Assembly: GCF_900177775.1 (NCBI RefSeq)
Contig: NZ_FXWH01000001.1
Span: 620,001 to 684,000 of the forward strand
DNA length: 64,000 bases
Direction of reading: 5' to 3'
Source of the DNA: Pseudidiomarina planktonica
Lineage (GTDB): Bacteria; Pseudomonadota; Gammaproteobacteria; Enterobacterales; Alteromonadaceae
This document shows, one piece after another, positions 18,787 through 28,412 of the stretch (positions within the stretch are counted from its first letter, which is position 1; every line of letters starts with the position of its first letter). Below the pieces are notes generated by a model that made no database searches, was not told the DNA's origin, and was given only the letters and a program-made list of their open reading frames with translations. A program made the position numbers and the translations under genes.

Positions 18787-20070
18787 ATGCTCTTTTTTCT
18801 ATCTAAAAGTCTAAGTTTTGTGATGCTTGAGCGATCACGGCATTTTCTCATCTATTTCGTATCGTCGGTGATGAATAAGTTGATGCCACTTATTCTTTTG
18901 CCGATACTCACGCGGTTTTTGAGTGAAAATGAATTCGGTGCATTAGCTATATATCAACTTTTGTTGGTTCTGTCAGTTTCAGTTGTGGGTATGAATATTC
19001 AGAACAATATAACAAAGAGCTTTTATGATAAGACGAAAGATGAGATAGCGCTATTAATTGGAAATGTAATTTTCACTCTAACACTGTCATTAATTCTTTG
19101 GTCCGTAGTATCGTTAGTTATTTATTTGTCTATCGAAGAGGTCTTTTCAGTTCCTGCTGGTTGGTTTGCGCTTCTGCCTTTTATCGCATTCTGTTCAGTG
19201 CTCATAGAATTACTGCTTACTGTATACAGAAATGATGGAAAGCCGCTTAATTTTGCTGGTATTGAAGTTGGTCGGTCAGCAATAGAGCTTATTTTAACTC
19301 TTTATTTGGTCGTAGTTATTACCGCAGGACTCTCGGGTCGCTTGAGCGCAATGCTTATAGCCATCGGTTCCTTTGCTTTATTCTCAGTCTATATCTTAAA
19401 ACGTTCTGGTTACATAAATTACGAGTTAAACCGAAATTACTTAAGGGAAATATTGTTAGTGTCACTTCCCTTAATCCCCCATGCATTAGCCGGCGCATCC
19501 TTAAGTATGAGTAATAGATTGTTCCTAGAGAGAATCGAAGGAACATCGGCCGTAGCTGTTTTCGCTGTAAGTTACCAGTTTGCGATGGTTTTATCACTCG
19601 TAACAATAGCTTTAAATAGGACATGGGCTCCATGGTTATATAAAGCGATTTCGAAAGATAGTGTTGTTACAAAAAATGAAATTGTACAGAAGCTATATAT
19701 CTACTGGGTAGCAGTATTTGTTATTAGCCTTATTGTTACTTTAGCTTCATACTTTTTGATTCCTATTGTCGTTCCACCTCAGTATCATGCAGCCTATGAT
19801 TTTGTAATATACTTGGCGGTAGGTTACAGCTTCTACGCTATGTATAACTCAATATTCCCATTCTTTGTTTATTACTCTAGAACAAAAATGATTGCTGTAA
19901 TCACTTTTTCGGTTGCTATTGTAAGTTTACTAATTAATTTTTTCCTAATACAGGAAAAAGGAATTATGGGAGCATCGCTATCGTTTTTAATCTCCTATCT
20001 TTTACTATTTATCATATCTTTCATTGCGGTTAACTCCTTAATAAAAATGCCGTGGATAAGGGGAAAATAA
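18787..20070 (+). CDS. wzx: Wzx-type polysaccharide flippase
   Basis: This inner-membrane protein has 427 residues and about 12-14 hydrophobic helices, of the MOP/polysaccharide transport superfamily. The first segment (NKLMPLILLPILTRFLS) is the usual N-terminal pattern of Wzx, and PLIPHALAGASLSMSNRLFLE fits the middle of the protein. It would move the lipid-linked repeat unit to the periplasmic face for Wzy. The ribosome site at 18787 is weak, and an in-frame ATG at 18823 is possible. It ends 2 bp before the next start. Confidence 0.86.
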   Translation: MLFFLSKSLSFVMLERSRHFLIYFVSSVMNKLMPLILLPILTRFLSENEFGALAIYQLLLVLSVSVVGMNIQNNITKSFYDKTKDEIALLIGNVIFTLTLSLILWSVVSLVIYLSIEEVFSVPAGWFALLPFIAFCSVLIELLLTVYRNDGKPLNFAGIEVGRSAIELILTLYLVVVITAGLSGRLSAMLIAIGSFALFSVYILKRSGYINYELNRNYLREILLVSLPLIPHALAGASLSMSNRLFLERIEGTSAVAVFAVSYQFAMVLSLVTIALNRTWAPWLYKAISKDSVVTKNEIVQKLYIYWVAVFVISLIVTLASYFLIPIVVPPQYHAAYDFVIYLAVGYSFYAMYNSIFPFFVYYSRTKMIAVITFSVAIVSLLINFFLIQEKGIMGASLSFLISYLLLFIISFIAVNSLIKMPWIRGK

Positions 20071-20072
20071 GA

Positions 20073-21386
20073 ATGAGAAGCGTAAATGATGTAGTGAAAG
20101 TATTTAGAGAAGTTGAGGAACGCCATAATGCGCTTCACTTAGAAATTTCTGAGGTTAGGGTGTGGCTAGCACTTAGGCTTCATATTTATTATGAAATTGC
20201 TCAGAAGATTGGCATGTTAGATCGTCCGCATCAGGCGGCCTTAAGCCGAATTGATAAATTAAAGAATAGCTATAGCTATATATATAACTCACTCCGTCAT
20301 AATCCTTTCTTGGCAAAGAAATCTACATTGTTGATAGTCCCACACTCTAGAAAGGTACTGTCAAACAATGTGGTCATAGATATTTATACGAACGACTTCA
20401 TTAACGTTCGTAGCGACACTACCGTATTGGAAAAACATGACGGGCATAGGCATCAAGTGTCGCTCGGTCGTAATGCAGTTGCTTACGACTTTTTCTCTGT
20501 CTTATCCAATGCCTATTCTTCTGTTTTTAAAGCGCCTGTTAGCAAGGAAGTGCAGCGTACTATCAAAGCTATAGAGGATGATATAGAAGACCAATTCTCG
20601 GTTAGTATCGATCTTTTGGGTAGGATGCAAAAACTAGCTTCGAAGTTTAAAGTTGAAAACTATTTAGTTAAAAAATTTCTTAAGAAAAAATCCATACAGG
20701 AAATAGTCTTAGCCGTTTCATATGGACATCCGGTATTGATACATGCTGCAAAGTCACTGGGTATAAAGGTGACGGAAGTACAGCATGGCGTAATAAATAA
20801 ATACCATCTCGGGTATGAATTTCCTACAGACTCCAACTTTGAACACCCTTTCTTTCCGGATGAGCTTATTGTTTGGCAAGATATGTGGAAACAAGCCGCA
20901 AACTTTCCAATTCCACCGAACTGTATTTTTACTAGAGAGTTGCAGTATTTCGCGATGGAAAAAAGGAAGCTTGAGCACGTTCCGAAAAAAACTGGAACAA
21001 TACTCTGCTTATCTCAAGGAGTGAATGGAGAGCGAATTGCAGCATATTTGGAAAAAAACATACAATATTTAGAGAACTACGAAATTATTTTTAAGCTACA
21101 TCCTAGCGAGTACAATAGATGGAAATCCTATCTTTCTCTCGTGAATTTATCGAAATATAAAAATGTTAAAGTAATTTCTGACAATAAAGAAAGTCTGCAC
21201 AAGATGATGAAATCAGCTGAGTATGCGTTGGGAGTTTTTTCAACTGCAATGTTTGAAGCATACGACTATAAATGTAAGTTACTTGTGCTCGAGCTTCCAG
21301 GATTGGAGTATATGTCCTTTCTTTTAAATAGCGGCGAAGCCAAACTTGTTCCGATAGATTCTCGCCTTAAGCTGTTTCTGAGTTGA
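20073..21386 (+). CDS. Putative GT-B glycosyltransferase of unrecognised family
   Basis: I do not recognise a named family. The 437-residue protein has a helical N-terminal third. The C-terminal part looks like a GT-B transferase: EVQHGVINKYHLGY, FKLHPSE and GVFSTAMFEAYDY resemble donor-site motifs of capsule and fucosyl or glycerophospho transferases. The ATG at 20073 was preferred over 20052 because AAGGGG lies about 9 bp upstream and the start then follows the wzx stop by 2 bp. It lies between the flippase and an acetyltransferase in the polysaccharide operon, so a role in building the repeat unit is likely. Confidence 0.6.
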   Translation: MRSVNDVVKVFREVEERHNALHLEISEVRVWLALRLHIYYEIAQKIGMLDRPHQAALSRIDKLKNSYSYIYNSLRHNPFLAKKSTLLIVPHSRKVLSNNVVIDIYTNDFINVRSDTTVLEKHDGHRHQVSLGRNAVAYDFFSVLSNAYSSVFKAPVSKEVQRTIKAIEDDIEDQFSVSIDLLGRMQKLASKFKVENYLVKKFLKKKSIQEIVLAVSYGHPVLIHAAKSLGIKVTEVQHGVINKYHLGYEFPTDSNFEHPFFPDELIVWQDMWKQAANFPIPPNCIFTRELQYFAMEKRKLEHVPKKTGTILCLSQGVNGERIAAYLEKNIQYLENYEIIFKLHPSEYNRWKSYLSLVNLSKYKNVKVISDNKESLHKMMKSAEYALGVFSTAMFEAYDYKCKLLVLELPGLEYMSFLLNSGEAKLVPIDSRLKLFLS

Positions 21387-21399
21387 TCTAGGAGTTTTT

Positions 21400-21906
21400 A
21401 TGTTTACTAGGTTCAAGATGTTCGTGAAGCGCTTATATCGTTCGTTTTTGAAGTGGAATGCGCTAAGAGTCGTTCGCGATAGAGGTGTAAATATCAGAAT
21501 AAACGGGCCTTGTCAGTTCTCGTCTCGCACCGAATTGGGAGTGAACTGCCATTTCAACGGTTTAAAAGTTAACGGCAAAGGGTTAGTAAGGATAGGAAGC
21601 AACTTTCATTCGGGCGAGGATTGCCTATTTATAACCGATATCCATAATTATAAGGGGGAAAAATTACCTTACGATGAGACCTATATAGTCAAAGATATAA
21701 TCATTGAAGAAAATGTATGGATTGGAAGTCGCGTTATCATCTTAGGAGGGGTTACTTTAGGTGAGGGGGCCATAGTTCAAGCTGGTAGTGTGGTTGTAAG
21801 TGATGTTCCTGCACTATCTATAGTTGGTGGTCACCCTGCGAGGGTTTTTTCTAACCGCAGTAGCGAGCACTACTTTAGACTGAAAGAGGAAGGGAGCTTT
21901 CACTAA
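21400..21906 (+). CDS. Left-handed beta-helix (hexapeptide) acyltransferase
   Basis: This 168-residue protein has imperfect hexapeptide repeats (VWIGSRVIILGGVTLGEG and the following VQAGSVVV) and ends with the GGHPARVF motif typical of the maltose/serine O-acetyltransferase group. It probably O- or N-acetylates a sugar using acetyl-CoA. AGGAG lies 7 bp before the ATG. It is the last gene of the forward polysaccharide operon. The next gene is convergent after 70 bp. Confidence 0.82.
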   Translation: MFTRFKMFVKRLYRSFLKWNALRVVRDRGVNIRINGPCQFSSRTELGVNCHFNGLKVNGKGLVRIGSNFHSGEDCLFITDIHNYKGEKLPYDETYIVKDIIIEENVWIGSRVIILGGVTLGEGAIVQAGSVVVSDVPALSIVGGHPARVFSNRSSEHYFRLKEEGSFH

Positions 21907-21976
21907 ACGTTAGTGACTGTATGTAAATTTTTTCAACGTTAAAATGTCAAAAGCGCTCGGATGATCAAGTCAGTTG

Positions 21977-22888
21977 CTAAATCCCTTTTGCAAATAGGAT
22001 TGTTTTTACTGTTAGAAGTATAATTTTTATATCCATTAAGAAACTTTGATGTTTAATATAGTAAATATCATATTTATGTTTCCATATCGCGTCTTCAGTT
22101 GAGGCTCCGTAAGGATATTTAACCTGAGCCAATCCGGTAATTCCTGGGCGAACGGCGTGCCGAAACCTATAATACGGGATCGATTTTTCCAGTTTTATTA
22201 TAAAAATTTCCCGCTCAGGACGAGGCCCGATTATCGACATGTCTCCTCTAAGTACATTAATCAGTTGCGGGAGTTCGTCTAACCGTGTTTTACGAATGAA
22301 TTTTCCTACACGCGTGACGCGCGAGTCATTTTTCTGAGCCCACTTTGCACCATCCTTCTCTGCGTCTGTGCGCATTGAACGAAATTTGATCACGCTGAAC
22401 TCGGTATTATATAACCCCACTCGACGTTGCTTATAAAGTGCCGGCCCTCGAGATTCTAACTTAATGGCAATTGCAGTAAGTAATAGAATTGGAGAAAGGC
22501 AAACGATACCGATGAGTGACGCTATGAAGTCAAAAACTCTTTTCCAGAGCTTGTTACCGCTGTTGGATAAAATTGAGAAAGCCTTTTGTTGCAGGAAATA
22601 ATCAGCATTCAGCAACTCAGTTTCTGTGTATTTTACTTTTCTATCAAGAAAGCTAATTAAAGGTTCAACCCAAGCACCCATCTCCGTCGCAGTAACCAAA
22701 AATTCCCGTTGCTCCGCGGTCATTTCGGCGCTTCTATAATGGCATACTACCTTTGGTAGCCCACGCTGAAGGTTAAATTCATTGAGAACGAAGTTGATTT
22801 TGTGGTGGCGAAGAATTTTTGATATTAACTTCTGATATTCTTCAGGGCAATACACGTGAACTTGAGCCGTTTTACGGAAACTTAACAT
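21977..22888 (-). CDS. Initiating sugar transferase (undecaprenyl-phosphate hexose-1-phosphate transferase)
   Basis: This enzyme transfers a sugar-1-phosphate to undecaprenyl phosphate and so starts the repeat unit. The C-terminal 190 residues have one membrane helix (about 117-140), [13 protein letters not shown], the catalytic DE pair in [15 protein letters not shown], and [10 protein letters not shown], all diagnostic of the bacterial sugar transferase family. The N-terminal 110 residues are soluble and replace the four-helix region of WcaJ/WbaP; I do not recognise that domain. It is the only gene of the locus on the minus strand and is divergent from ugd across a 256-bp gap in which I could not identify a convincing promoter. 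Confidence 0.87.
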   Translation of the reverse strand: MLSFRKTAQVHVYCPEEYQKLISKILRHHKINFVLNEFNLQRGLPKVVCHYRSAEMTAEQREFLVTATEMGAWVEPLISFLDRKVKYTETELLNADYFLQQKAFSILSNSGNKLWKRVFDFIASLIGIVCLSPILLLTAIAIKLESRGPALYKQRRVGLYNTEFSVIKFRSMRTDAEKDGAKWAQKNDSRVTRVGKFIRKTRLDELPQLINVLRGDMSIIGPRPEREIFIIKLEKSIPYYRFRHAVRPGITGLAQVKYPYGASTEDAIWKHKYDIYYIKHQSFLMDIKIILLTVKTILFAKGI

Positions 22889-23144
22889 TTAATTTGCCTA
22901 TAAACGCACAGCTAGGTTGCTTAAATATGAGCTTGTTTGGAATTATTGACGCCTAATGTTAGCAGAACGTGTGGTGTATGACACCAAAATTGTACGCTGA
23001 TTTGAGTTCCATTGTTGCCCCTTCGCAGATAGAATAATAACCAATGTGCATTGTAGCTTGCCGTCTCCAGATAGCATGCGGCATGACGAGGTTTTAATTC
23101 AGATTTTAAAGCTATAGCTAAAATAAATATTAAGGAAAGTTGTA

Positions 23145-24311
23145 ATGAAAATTGCAGTGGCGGGAACTGGCTACGTAGGCCTTTCCAACGCAGTCTTGCT
23201 TGCACAACACAATGATGTAGTGGCTGTAGATATTATTGAAGAAAGAGTTGCTTTAGTAAACAGCGGCGAGTCCCCGATTGAAGATAGGGAACTATCAGGT
23301 TTTTTGTCTAGTGGCGAACTGTCACTGAGCGCAACGATGAACAAGCAGGAAGGCTATAAAGATGCAAAGTTTGTAGTTATAGCAACTCCGACAGACTATG
23401 ATCCGGAGACAAATTACTTCAATACAAGTTCGGTTGAAGCGGTTATACAGGACGTTTTAGCTGTTAACCCGAGTGCAGTAATGGTTATAAAGTCAACGGT
23501 GCCTGTAGGTTTCACTTTAGAAGCGCGTAAACGCTTTAATACTGAGAATATTATGTTTTCGCCAGAGTTTTTGCGTGAAGGTCTGGCGCTATACGATAAC
23601 CTTCACCCCTCCAGAATTATTGTTGGCGAGCGGTCGGAGCGTGCTCAACAGTTTGCTGGTTTGTTGCTGCAGGGAGCCTTAAAGAAAGACGTTCCTGTTC
23701 TTTACACAGATAGTACAGAAGCTGAAGCTATTAAACTTTTTGCCAATACTTATTTAGCAATGCGCGTGGCTTACTTTAACGAGTTAGATACTTACGCAGA
23801 AAGTCATAGTTTAGATACCCGCCAGATTATTGAAGGGGTCGGCCTAGATCCTCGTATTGGCTCACATTACAATAATCCGTCCTTTGGCTATGGCGGTTAC
23901 TGTTTACCCAAAGATACGAAGCAACTACTCGCGAACTATGAAGACGTGCCGCAAGCCTTGATTAGAGCTGTCGTAGAGTCGAATTCAACTCGGAAGAGCT
24001 TCGTTGCTAGTGCTATAATGGCTCGGAAACCGAAAACCGTCGGGATTTATCGCTTAGTAATGAAGTCAGGTTCTGATAACTTCCGAGCGTCTGCTGTGCA
24101 GGGCATTATGAGCCGTCTCGAAGCCAAGGGGATTTCTATTGTAGTGTATGAACCTGCATTAGAAGATAATAGCTTTAATAATTTTCCGGTTATTCGAGAT
24201 CTTCAGGAATTTAAAGAAAAGAGCTGCGTGATTGTCTCAAATCGTCTTGCCGAAGAGCTACAAGATGTAAAAGCAAAGGTATATACCCGAGATGTTTTTA
24301 ATTCTGACTAG
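23145..24311 (+). CDS. ugd: UDP-glucose 6-dehydrogenase
   Basis: Ugd oxidises UDP-glucose to UDP-glucuronate with two NAD+. The 388-residue protein has the NAD-binding GTGYVG (7-12), the central [14 protein letters not shown], and the active-site cysteine C253 in [11 protein letters not shown]. The length matches the short Ugd class. AAGGA precedes the ATG by 8 bp. Its product would feed the UDP-xylose synthase at 13930 or a uronic acid residue in the polymer. galE follows after 52 bp. Confidence 0.95.
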   Translation: MKIAVAGTGYVGLSNAVLLAQHNDVVAVDIIEERVALVNSGESPIEDRELSGFLSSGELSLSATMNKQEGYKDAKFVVIATPTDYDPETNYFNTSSVEAVIQDVLAVNPSAVMVIKSTVPVGFTLEARKRFNTENIMFSPEFLREGLALYDNLHPSRIIVGERSERAQQFAGLLLQGALKKDVPVLYTDSTEAEAIKLFANTYLAMRVAYFNELDTYAESHSLDTRQIIEGVGLDPRIGSHYNNPSFGYGGYCLPKDTKQLLANYEDVPQALIRAVVESNSTRKSFVASAIMARKPKTVGIYRLVMKSGSDNFRASAVQGIMSRLEAKGISIVVYEPALEDNSFNNFPVIRDLQEFKEKSCVIVSNRLAEELQDVKAKVYTRDVFNSD

Positions 24312-24363
24312 TTTATTCTGGACGGTTTGCTTAGCTGTCTTAACGCGATTGTAAGGATTAGAT

Positions 24364-25371
24364 GTGATTTTATTAACAGGTGGTGCTGGATATATTGGCT
24401 CTCATACAGCAGTTGAGTTGATTCAGGCAAATCACGAAATTGTGGTGATTGATAATTTATCAAATAGTGCAGTTGAGAGTATTCGCCGTATTGAGACCAT
24501 CACCGGTACCAAAGTGCCATTTTTAGAAGGTGATATTCGTGACGAGGTTTTTTTGGATTCTGTTTTTCAGAAATACAATATCTCGGCAGTTATCCATTTT
24601 GCAGGGTTAAAATCAGTTAGCGAAAGTGTCGCAAAGCCACTAGAGTATTATGATAATAATGTTCACGGAACGATGGTTTTGCTACGAGCTATGCAGCAGG
24701 CTGAAGTTAAGCAGTTTATTTTCAGTTCGTCGGCAACCGTTTATGGTGAAGATGCTCCTGTTCCTTATTTAGAGTCGATGCCAAGAGGGCGAGCGTCAAA
24801 CCCTTATGGTCGGTCTAAAGCAATAGTTGAGCAAATATTAACCGACTTTCACTCCGCAGAAACCGACATGTCGATAACAATTCTTCGATATTTTAATCCT
24901 GTCGGGGCGCACTCTTCAGGCATGATAGGTGAGGATCCAAAGGATATTCCCAACAACTTAATGCCTTTTGTGTCTCAAGTTGCGATAGGGCGTCTAGACA
25001 AACTAGTCATTCATGGGGACAATTATGATACTCGCGATGGGACTTGTGAGCGAGATTATATTCATGTGGTTGATCTGGCTAAAGGACATTTATGCGCTTT
25101 AAATCAAATGGCGGCTGCCGGCATTCACATATTTAATTTGGGTACGGGTAAGTCAAATTCGGTAAAAGAAGTGATTGAAACATTTCAGCGCGTTAATGGA
25201 ATTAAAATACCCTACGAAATTGGCACTAGACGAGATGGTGATCTTCCGGCATGTTGGGCCTGTACAGAAAAAGCTGAAAATCAGCTGCAGTGGAGAGCGA
25301 CAAGGACTCTTGAGGATATGATGCGTGATACGTGGCAGTGGCAGCAGAAGAATCCGAATGGCTATAATTAG
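24364..25371 (+). CDS. galE: UDP-glucose 4-epimerase
   Basis: GalE interconverts UDP-glucose and UDP-galactose. The 335-residue protein has GGAGYIGSH (6-14), FSSSATVYG (120-128), the catalytic pair Y148 and K152 in NPYGRSK, LRYFNPVGAH and a DYIHVVDLA segment. The start is GTG at 24364, with AAGGA about 8 bp upstream. A strong terminator follows, so ugd and galE form a unit separate from the SLBB gene. Confidence 0.95.
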   Translation: MILLTGGAGYIGSHTAVELIQANHEIVVIDNLSNSAVESIRRIETITGTKVPFLEGDIRDEVFLDSVFQKYNISAVIHFAGLKSVSESVAKPLEYYDNNVHGTMVLLRAMQQAEVKQFIFSSSATVYGEDAPVPYLESMPRGRASNPYGRSKAIVEQILTDFHSAETDMSITILRYFNPVGAHSSGMIGEDPKDIPNNLMPFVSQVAIGRLDKLVIHGDNYDTRDGTCERDYIHVVDLAKGHLCALNQMAAAGIHIFNLGTGKSNSVKEVIETFQRVNGIKIPYEIGTRRDGDLPACWACTEKAENQLQWRATRTLEDMMRDTWQWQQKNPNGYN

Positions 25372-25423
25372 TGAGTCGCTTTAATATATTTTCCTACTCA
25401 AGGTTTAGAGTTCCATTCGCTGA

Positions 25424-25455
25424 AAACGCAGGCTACAATAGCCTGCGTTTTTGTT
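25424..25455 (+). terminator. Intrinsic terminator after galE
   Basis: A perfect 12-bp stem (AAACGCAGGCTA / TAGCCTGCGTTT) with a CAA loop is followed by a T tract (TTTTTGTT, including the end of the stem). It closes the ugd-galE unit and lies about 50 bp before the SLBB gene. Confidence 0.9.
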
Positions 25456-25505
25456 ATAAATTCTAATTTATACGTTCTATTTTTCGTTTTCGAAAGGAGT
25501 CGGTT

Positions 25506-28253
25506 TTGAGCCGCTTAGTATCACTTGCCCTAGCTCTATTCTTGATTGCTGCTGCAGTCATTTCGCTGCCTCAAGAGGCCTATGCCCAGAGTAAGCCAAC
25601 TCAGGCGCAGCTTGAGCAATTCAAGAAGTTACCACGCGCTCAGCAAGAAGCTTTGGCGCGTCAGTACGGTATTAGCTTAAGCGATTTAGAACGTAGTAGC
25701 GGTAACCAACAAGGTGAAATCCGAGCTTCTGATACGGTTTCCGAGCGTGCTAACAACACTGATACTGAAACTGACCGTCGCGCGCTAAATGAGCTTAGCC
25801 CAGGCGAGCTTGAAAAGCGTCTGGCAAAAGATGATGAAGAAATTGCTCCATTCGGTTATAGCCTGTTTCAGGGCGAACCTAGCACTTTCGCACCTATTAG
25901 TAATGCACCAGTTCCTTCTAATTACTTGATTGGTGTGGGAGATACTCTACGTATTCAGTTGTATGGGAAAGAAAGCTCAAGTTATGACGCAATTGTGGAT
26001 CGCGAAGGTCGAATTACGGTTGGTCAGTTGGGGCCAATGAGCGTGGCTGGGTTACGTTACGATGAAGTGAAAGAGTTGATTCGTGCCACCGTAAGTGAAC
26101 GCATGATTGGTATTGAAGCGGCGGTTTCTATTGGTGAACTGCGTTCTATGCAAGTATTTGTTGTTGGCGAAGCCTACAAACCGGGCGCTTATACCGTTAG
26201 TTCGCTAACGACTATTAGTCAGGCGCTGTTTGTGTCCGGTGGTGTATCTGATATTGCTTCGCTACGTAGCATTCAGTTAAAACGCGGCGGTGAAACAGTA
26301 AAAACTTTTGATCTGTACGATTTACTGACCAAGGGTGATGCTAGTGATGATGCTTTACTGCGCGACGGAGATGTAGTTTTTATCCCACCCCGAGGTGAGA
26401 TGATAACCGTGCGTGGCGAAGTGATGCGTCCGGCGCAGTACGAACTCAAAGGCAATGAGACGTTGGCTGATGTTGTAGAGCTTGCAGGCGGACTATTGCC
26501 GAATGCCTATAGAGCGTCAGCACAACTTCAGCGTGTGGCTAACGGTTCACGTATTATTGAAACTGTGAATTTAAATACTAAAGCTGATTCTGTAAAAATG
26601 CGCGGCGGCGATGATTTAGATATTGGTGCTGTTGCTCAGCGTGTATCTGAGGGAGTTATGTTGGTAGGTGCAGTTACTCGCCCTGGCACCTATGAAGTTA
26701 CCAATGATATGCGCGTCAGTGATCTACTTCCAGGTATTGATTCCGCATTATTGCCGGTTGCCGACTTGGGCTACGGGCTGGTAGTTCGGCCGTCGGAAGA
26801 CCGCCGTCGTACGCAAGTTCTGCAGTTTGACGTTGCGCAGGCGATTTCGGGTAAGGCTGAGCAGAACCTTGCCCTGCAATCACGCGATCAGGTGGTTATT
26901 TTTAGCCGTTATGAGTCGGCCATGGCAGAAAAGAACCAGCTAGAAAGCTTTTTAAGAACTGAATCCGAACGTGCACGAATTCAGCGCGAAGAAGTATTAG
27001 AGTTATACCGTGAGCAATATCTGCAAAAGCTCGTTGGTAATCGTGCCGACAATTTCAATGACAGCGATCAACCTGACCGCTTGCGTGAGCTTGATAAAGA
27101 ACTCGCTAGCCTTTTTGAAACGGAACCGAGTGAAAAAGAAGGTGACAAAGAGACAGTGAAATCACCTAGCTACTATTCAAAGTTCTCGCGTTATAATTTG
27201 TTGCAGCCTATTTTATATCAGTTGCGTAACCAATACACAGCAACAGGTAGTCTAAATTTATTTTTCGTTGATGGTGAAGTGCGCTATCCGGGCGTATATC
27301 CACTGGCAGTAAATGCCACAGCGCGAGATGCTATAGCGGCGGCTGGCGGTTTAAAAGAGTCGGCCTATCTGGCACGTGCTGAAATTACCCGAACCCTTTT
27401 ATCCGACGGTGAAGCTGTTACTGATTATGTGCCCTTTGAATTGGGTAAAGTGCTTAGCGGCGAAACTCAAATGCTCTTAAATGGTCGGGATCGGGTAAAC
27501 ATTTTGTCGATTCCTGATTGGCAGAATACTCTGCAGGTGCGTTTGGAAGGCGAAGTGCGTTTCCCCGGTACATACACTATTCGCCGTGGTGAAACCCTGA
27601 AAACGTTGCTGGAACGTGCCGGGGGTTTAACAGACTATGCCTTTGAGCGCGGCGCTGTATTTACTAGAGCCGACCTACGTGAAACGGAACAACGTCAATT
27701 AGAAGGTCTGGCACAGCAATTACGCCGTGAAATTGCATCTAACGTTATTACTGACACCGGTGGTAACTTTGCGTACGGCGAGCTTAACCAGTTATTACGT
27801 GACTTAACTAACATTGAAGCTATTGGGCGTTTGGTGGTCGATTTAGATGCCATTATGGCTAATGGCTCGCGTGATGCTGACTTGCAGTTGAAAGACGGCG
27901 ACCGCTTATTTGTGCCTACCTCTCAAAACACGGTTAGCATTATTGGCGAAGTGCAACTGGCTAGTTCTTATCGTTACGATGGCACTTTGTCACTGGATGA
28001 TTACATTGAACGTGCCGGGGGGTTGCGCCAGAAAGCGGATGACTCACGCGTGTATATAGTAAAAGCTGATGGCTCTATCTCTGTACCAGACCGTAGTGGT
28101 TGGTTTAACTTTAAACGCACTTCAGTTGAACCAGGCGATACCATAGTGGTGCCATTAGACACGCAATACGTGAACAATATTGAGGTTTGGAGCACAGCAA
28201 CACAGATCATGTATCAGGTTGGTGTAGCCCTAGCAGCAGTAAGCTCACTGTAA
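25506..28253 (+). CDS. Multi-SLBB-domain polysaccharide export protein
   Basis: This 915-residue exported protein has a Sec signal (cleavage near AYAQ, residue 28). The N-terminal PES domain (LIGVGDTLRIQLYGK, about 140-215) is typical of Wza/KpsD-type polysaccharide export proteins. It is followed by repeated SLBB/beta-grasp modules, each with a GxVxxPGxY-like turn (VVGEAYKPGAY, VRGEVMRPAQY, LVGAVTRPGTY, VDGEVRYPGVY, LEGEVRFPGTY, SIIGEVQLASSY). A charged helical segment lies in the middle (about 475-560). A hydrophobic C-terminal segment may be an anchor. It is far larger than E. coli Wza (about 380). The start is TTG with AAAGGAG upstream. Confidence 0.88.
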   Translation: MSRLVSLALALFLIAAAVISLPQEAYAQSKPTQAQLEQFKKLPRAQQEALARQYGISLSDLERSSGNQQGEIRASDTVSERANNTDTETDRRALNELSPGELEKRLAKDDEEIAPFGYSLFQGEPSTFAPISNAPVPSNYLIGVGDTLRIQLYGKESSSYDAIVDREGRITVGQLGPMSVAGLRYDEVKELIRATVSERMIGIEAAVSIGELRSMQVFVVGEAYKPGAYTVSSLTTISQALFVSGGVSDIASLRSIQLKRGGETVKTFDLYDLLTKGDASDDALLRDGDVVFIPPRGEMITVRGEVMRPAQYELKGNETLADVVELAGGLLPNAYRASAQLQRVANGSRIIETVNLNTKADSVKMRGGDDLDIGAVAQRVSEGVMLVGAVTRPGTYEVTNDMRVSDLLPGIDSALLPVADLGYGLVVRPSEDRRRTQVLQFDVAQAISGKAEQNLALQSRDQVVIFSRYESAMAEKNQLESFLRTESERARIQREEVLELYREQYLQKLVGNRADNFNDSDQPDRLRELDKELASLFETEPSEKEGDKETVKSPSYYSKFSRYNLLQPILYQLRNQYTATGSLNLFFVDGEVRYPGVYPLAVNATARDAIAAAGGLKESAYLARAEITRTLLSDGEAVTDYVPFELGKVLSGETQMLLNGRDRVNILSIPDWQNTLQVRLEGEVRFPGTYTIRRGETLKTLLERAGGLTDYAFERGAVFTRADLRETEQRQLEGLAQQLRREIASNVITDTGGNFAYGELNQLLRDLTNIEAIGRLVVDLDAIMANGSRDADLQLKDGDRLFVPTSQNTVSIIGEVQLASSYRYDGTLSLDDYIERAGGLRQKADDSRVYIVKADGSISVPDRSGWFNFKRTSVEPGDTIVVPLDTQYVNNIEVWSTATQIMYQVGVALAAVSSL

Positions 28254-28271
28254 CTGCTGGTTGACGTTGAC

Positions 28272-28400
28272 GTAGCCTGACGTTCCACGTCAGGTGAGAT
28301 GCCTGGATTATCAAATAATGTATTTGTGGCATGCCGATGGTTGCAGCAAATACATTATTTTAAACGGTTAGATTGGACCTGACGTGAAACGTCAGGCTAC
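28272..28400 (+). repeat. Paired REP element (BIME) in front of cysD
   Basis: Two inverted REP units, 28272-28294 and 28378-28400, face outward with a GTAG head. Each has an 8-bp stem (CCTGACGT / ACGTCAGG) and a 3-nt loop. Between them lies a second perfect 14-bp inverted repeat (28313-28326 with 28347-28360), giving three hairpins in 129 bp. The element ends 12 bp before the cysD start. It is a gapless match, with about 14 mismatches by eye, to the element at 37815-37943. Confidence 0.93.
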
Positions 28401-28412
28401 AACTGGAATTTT

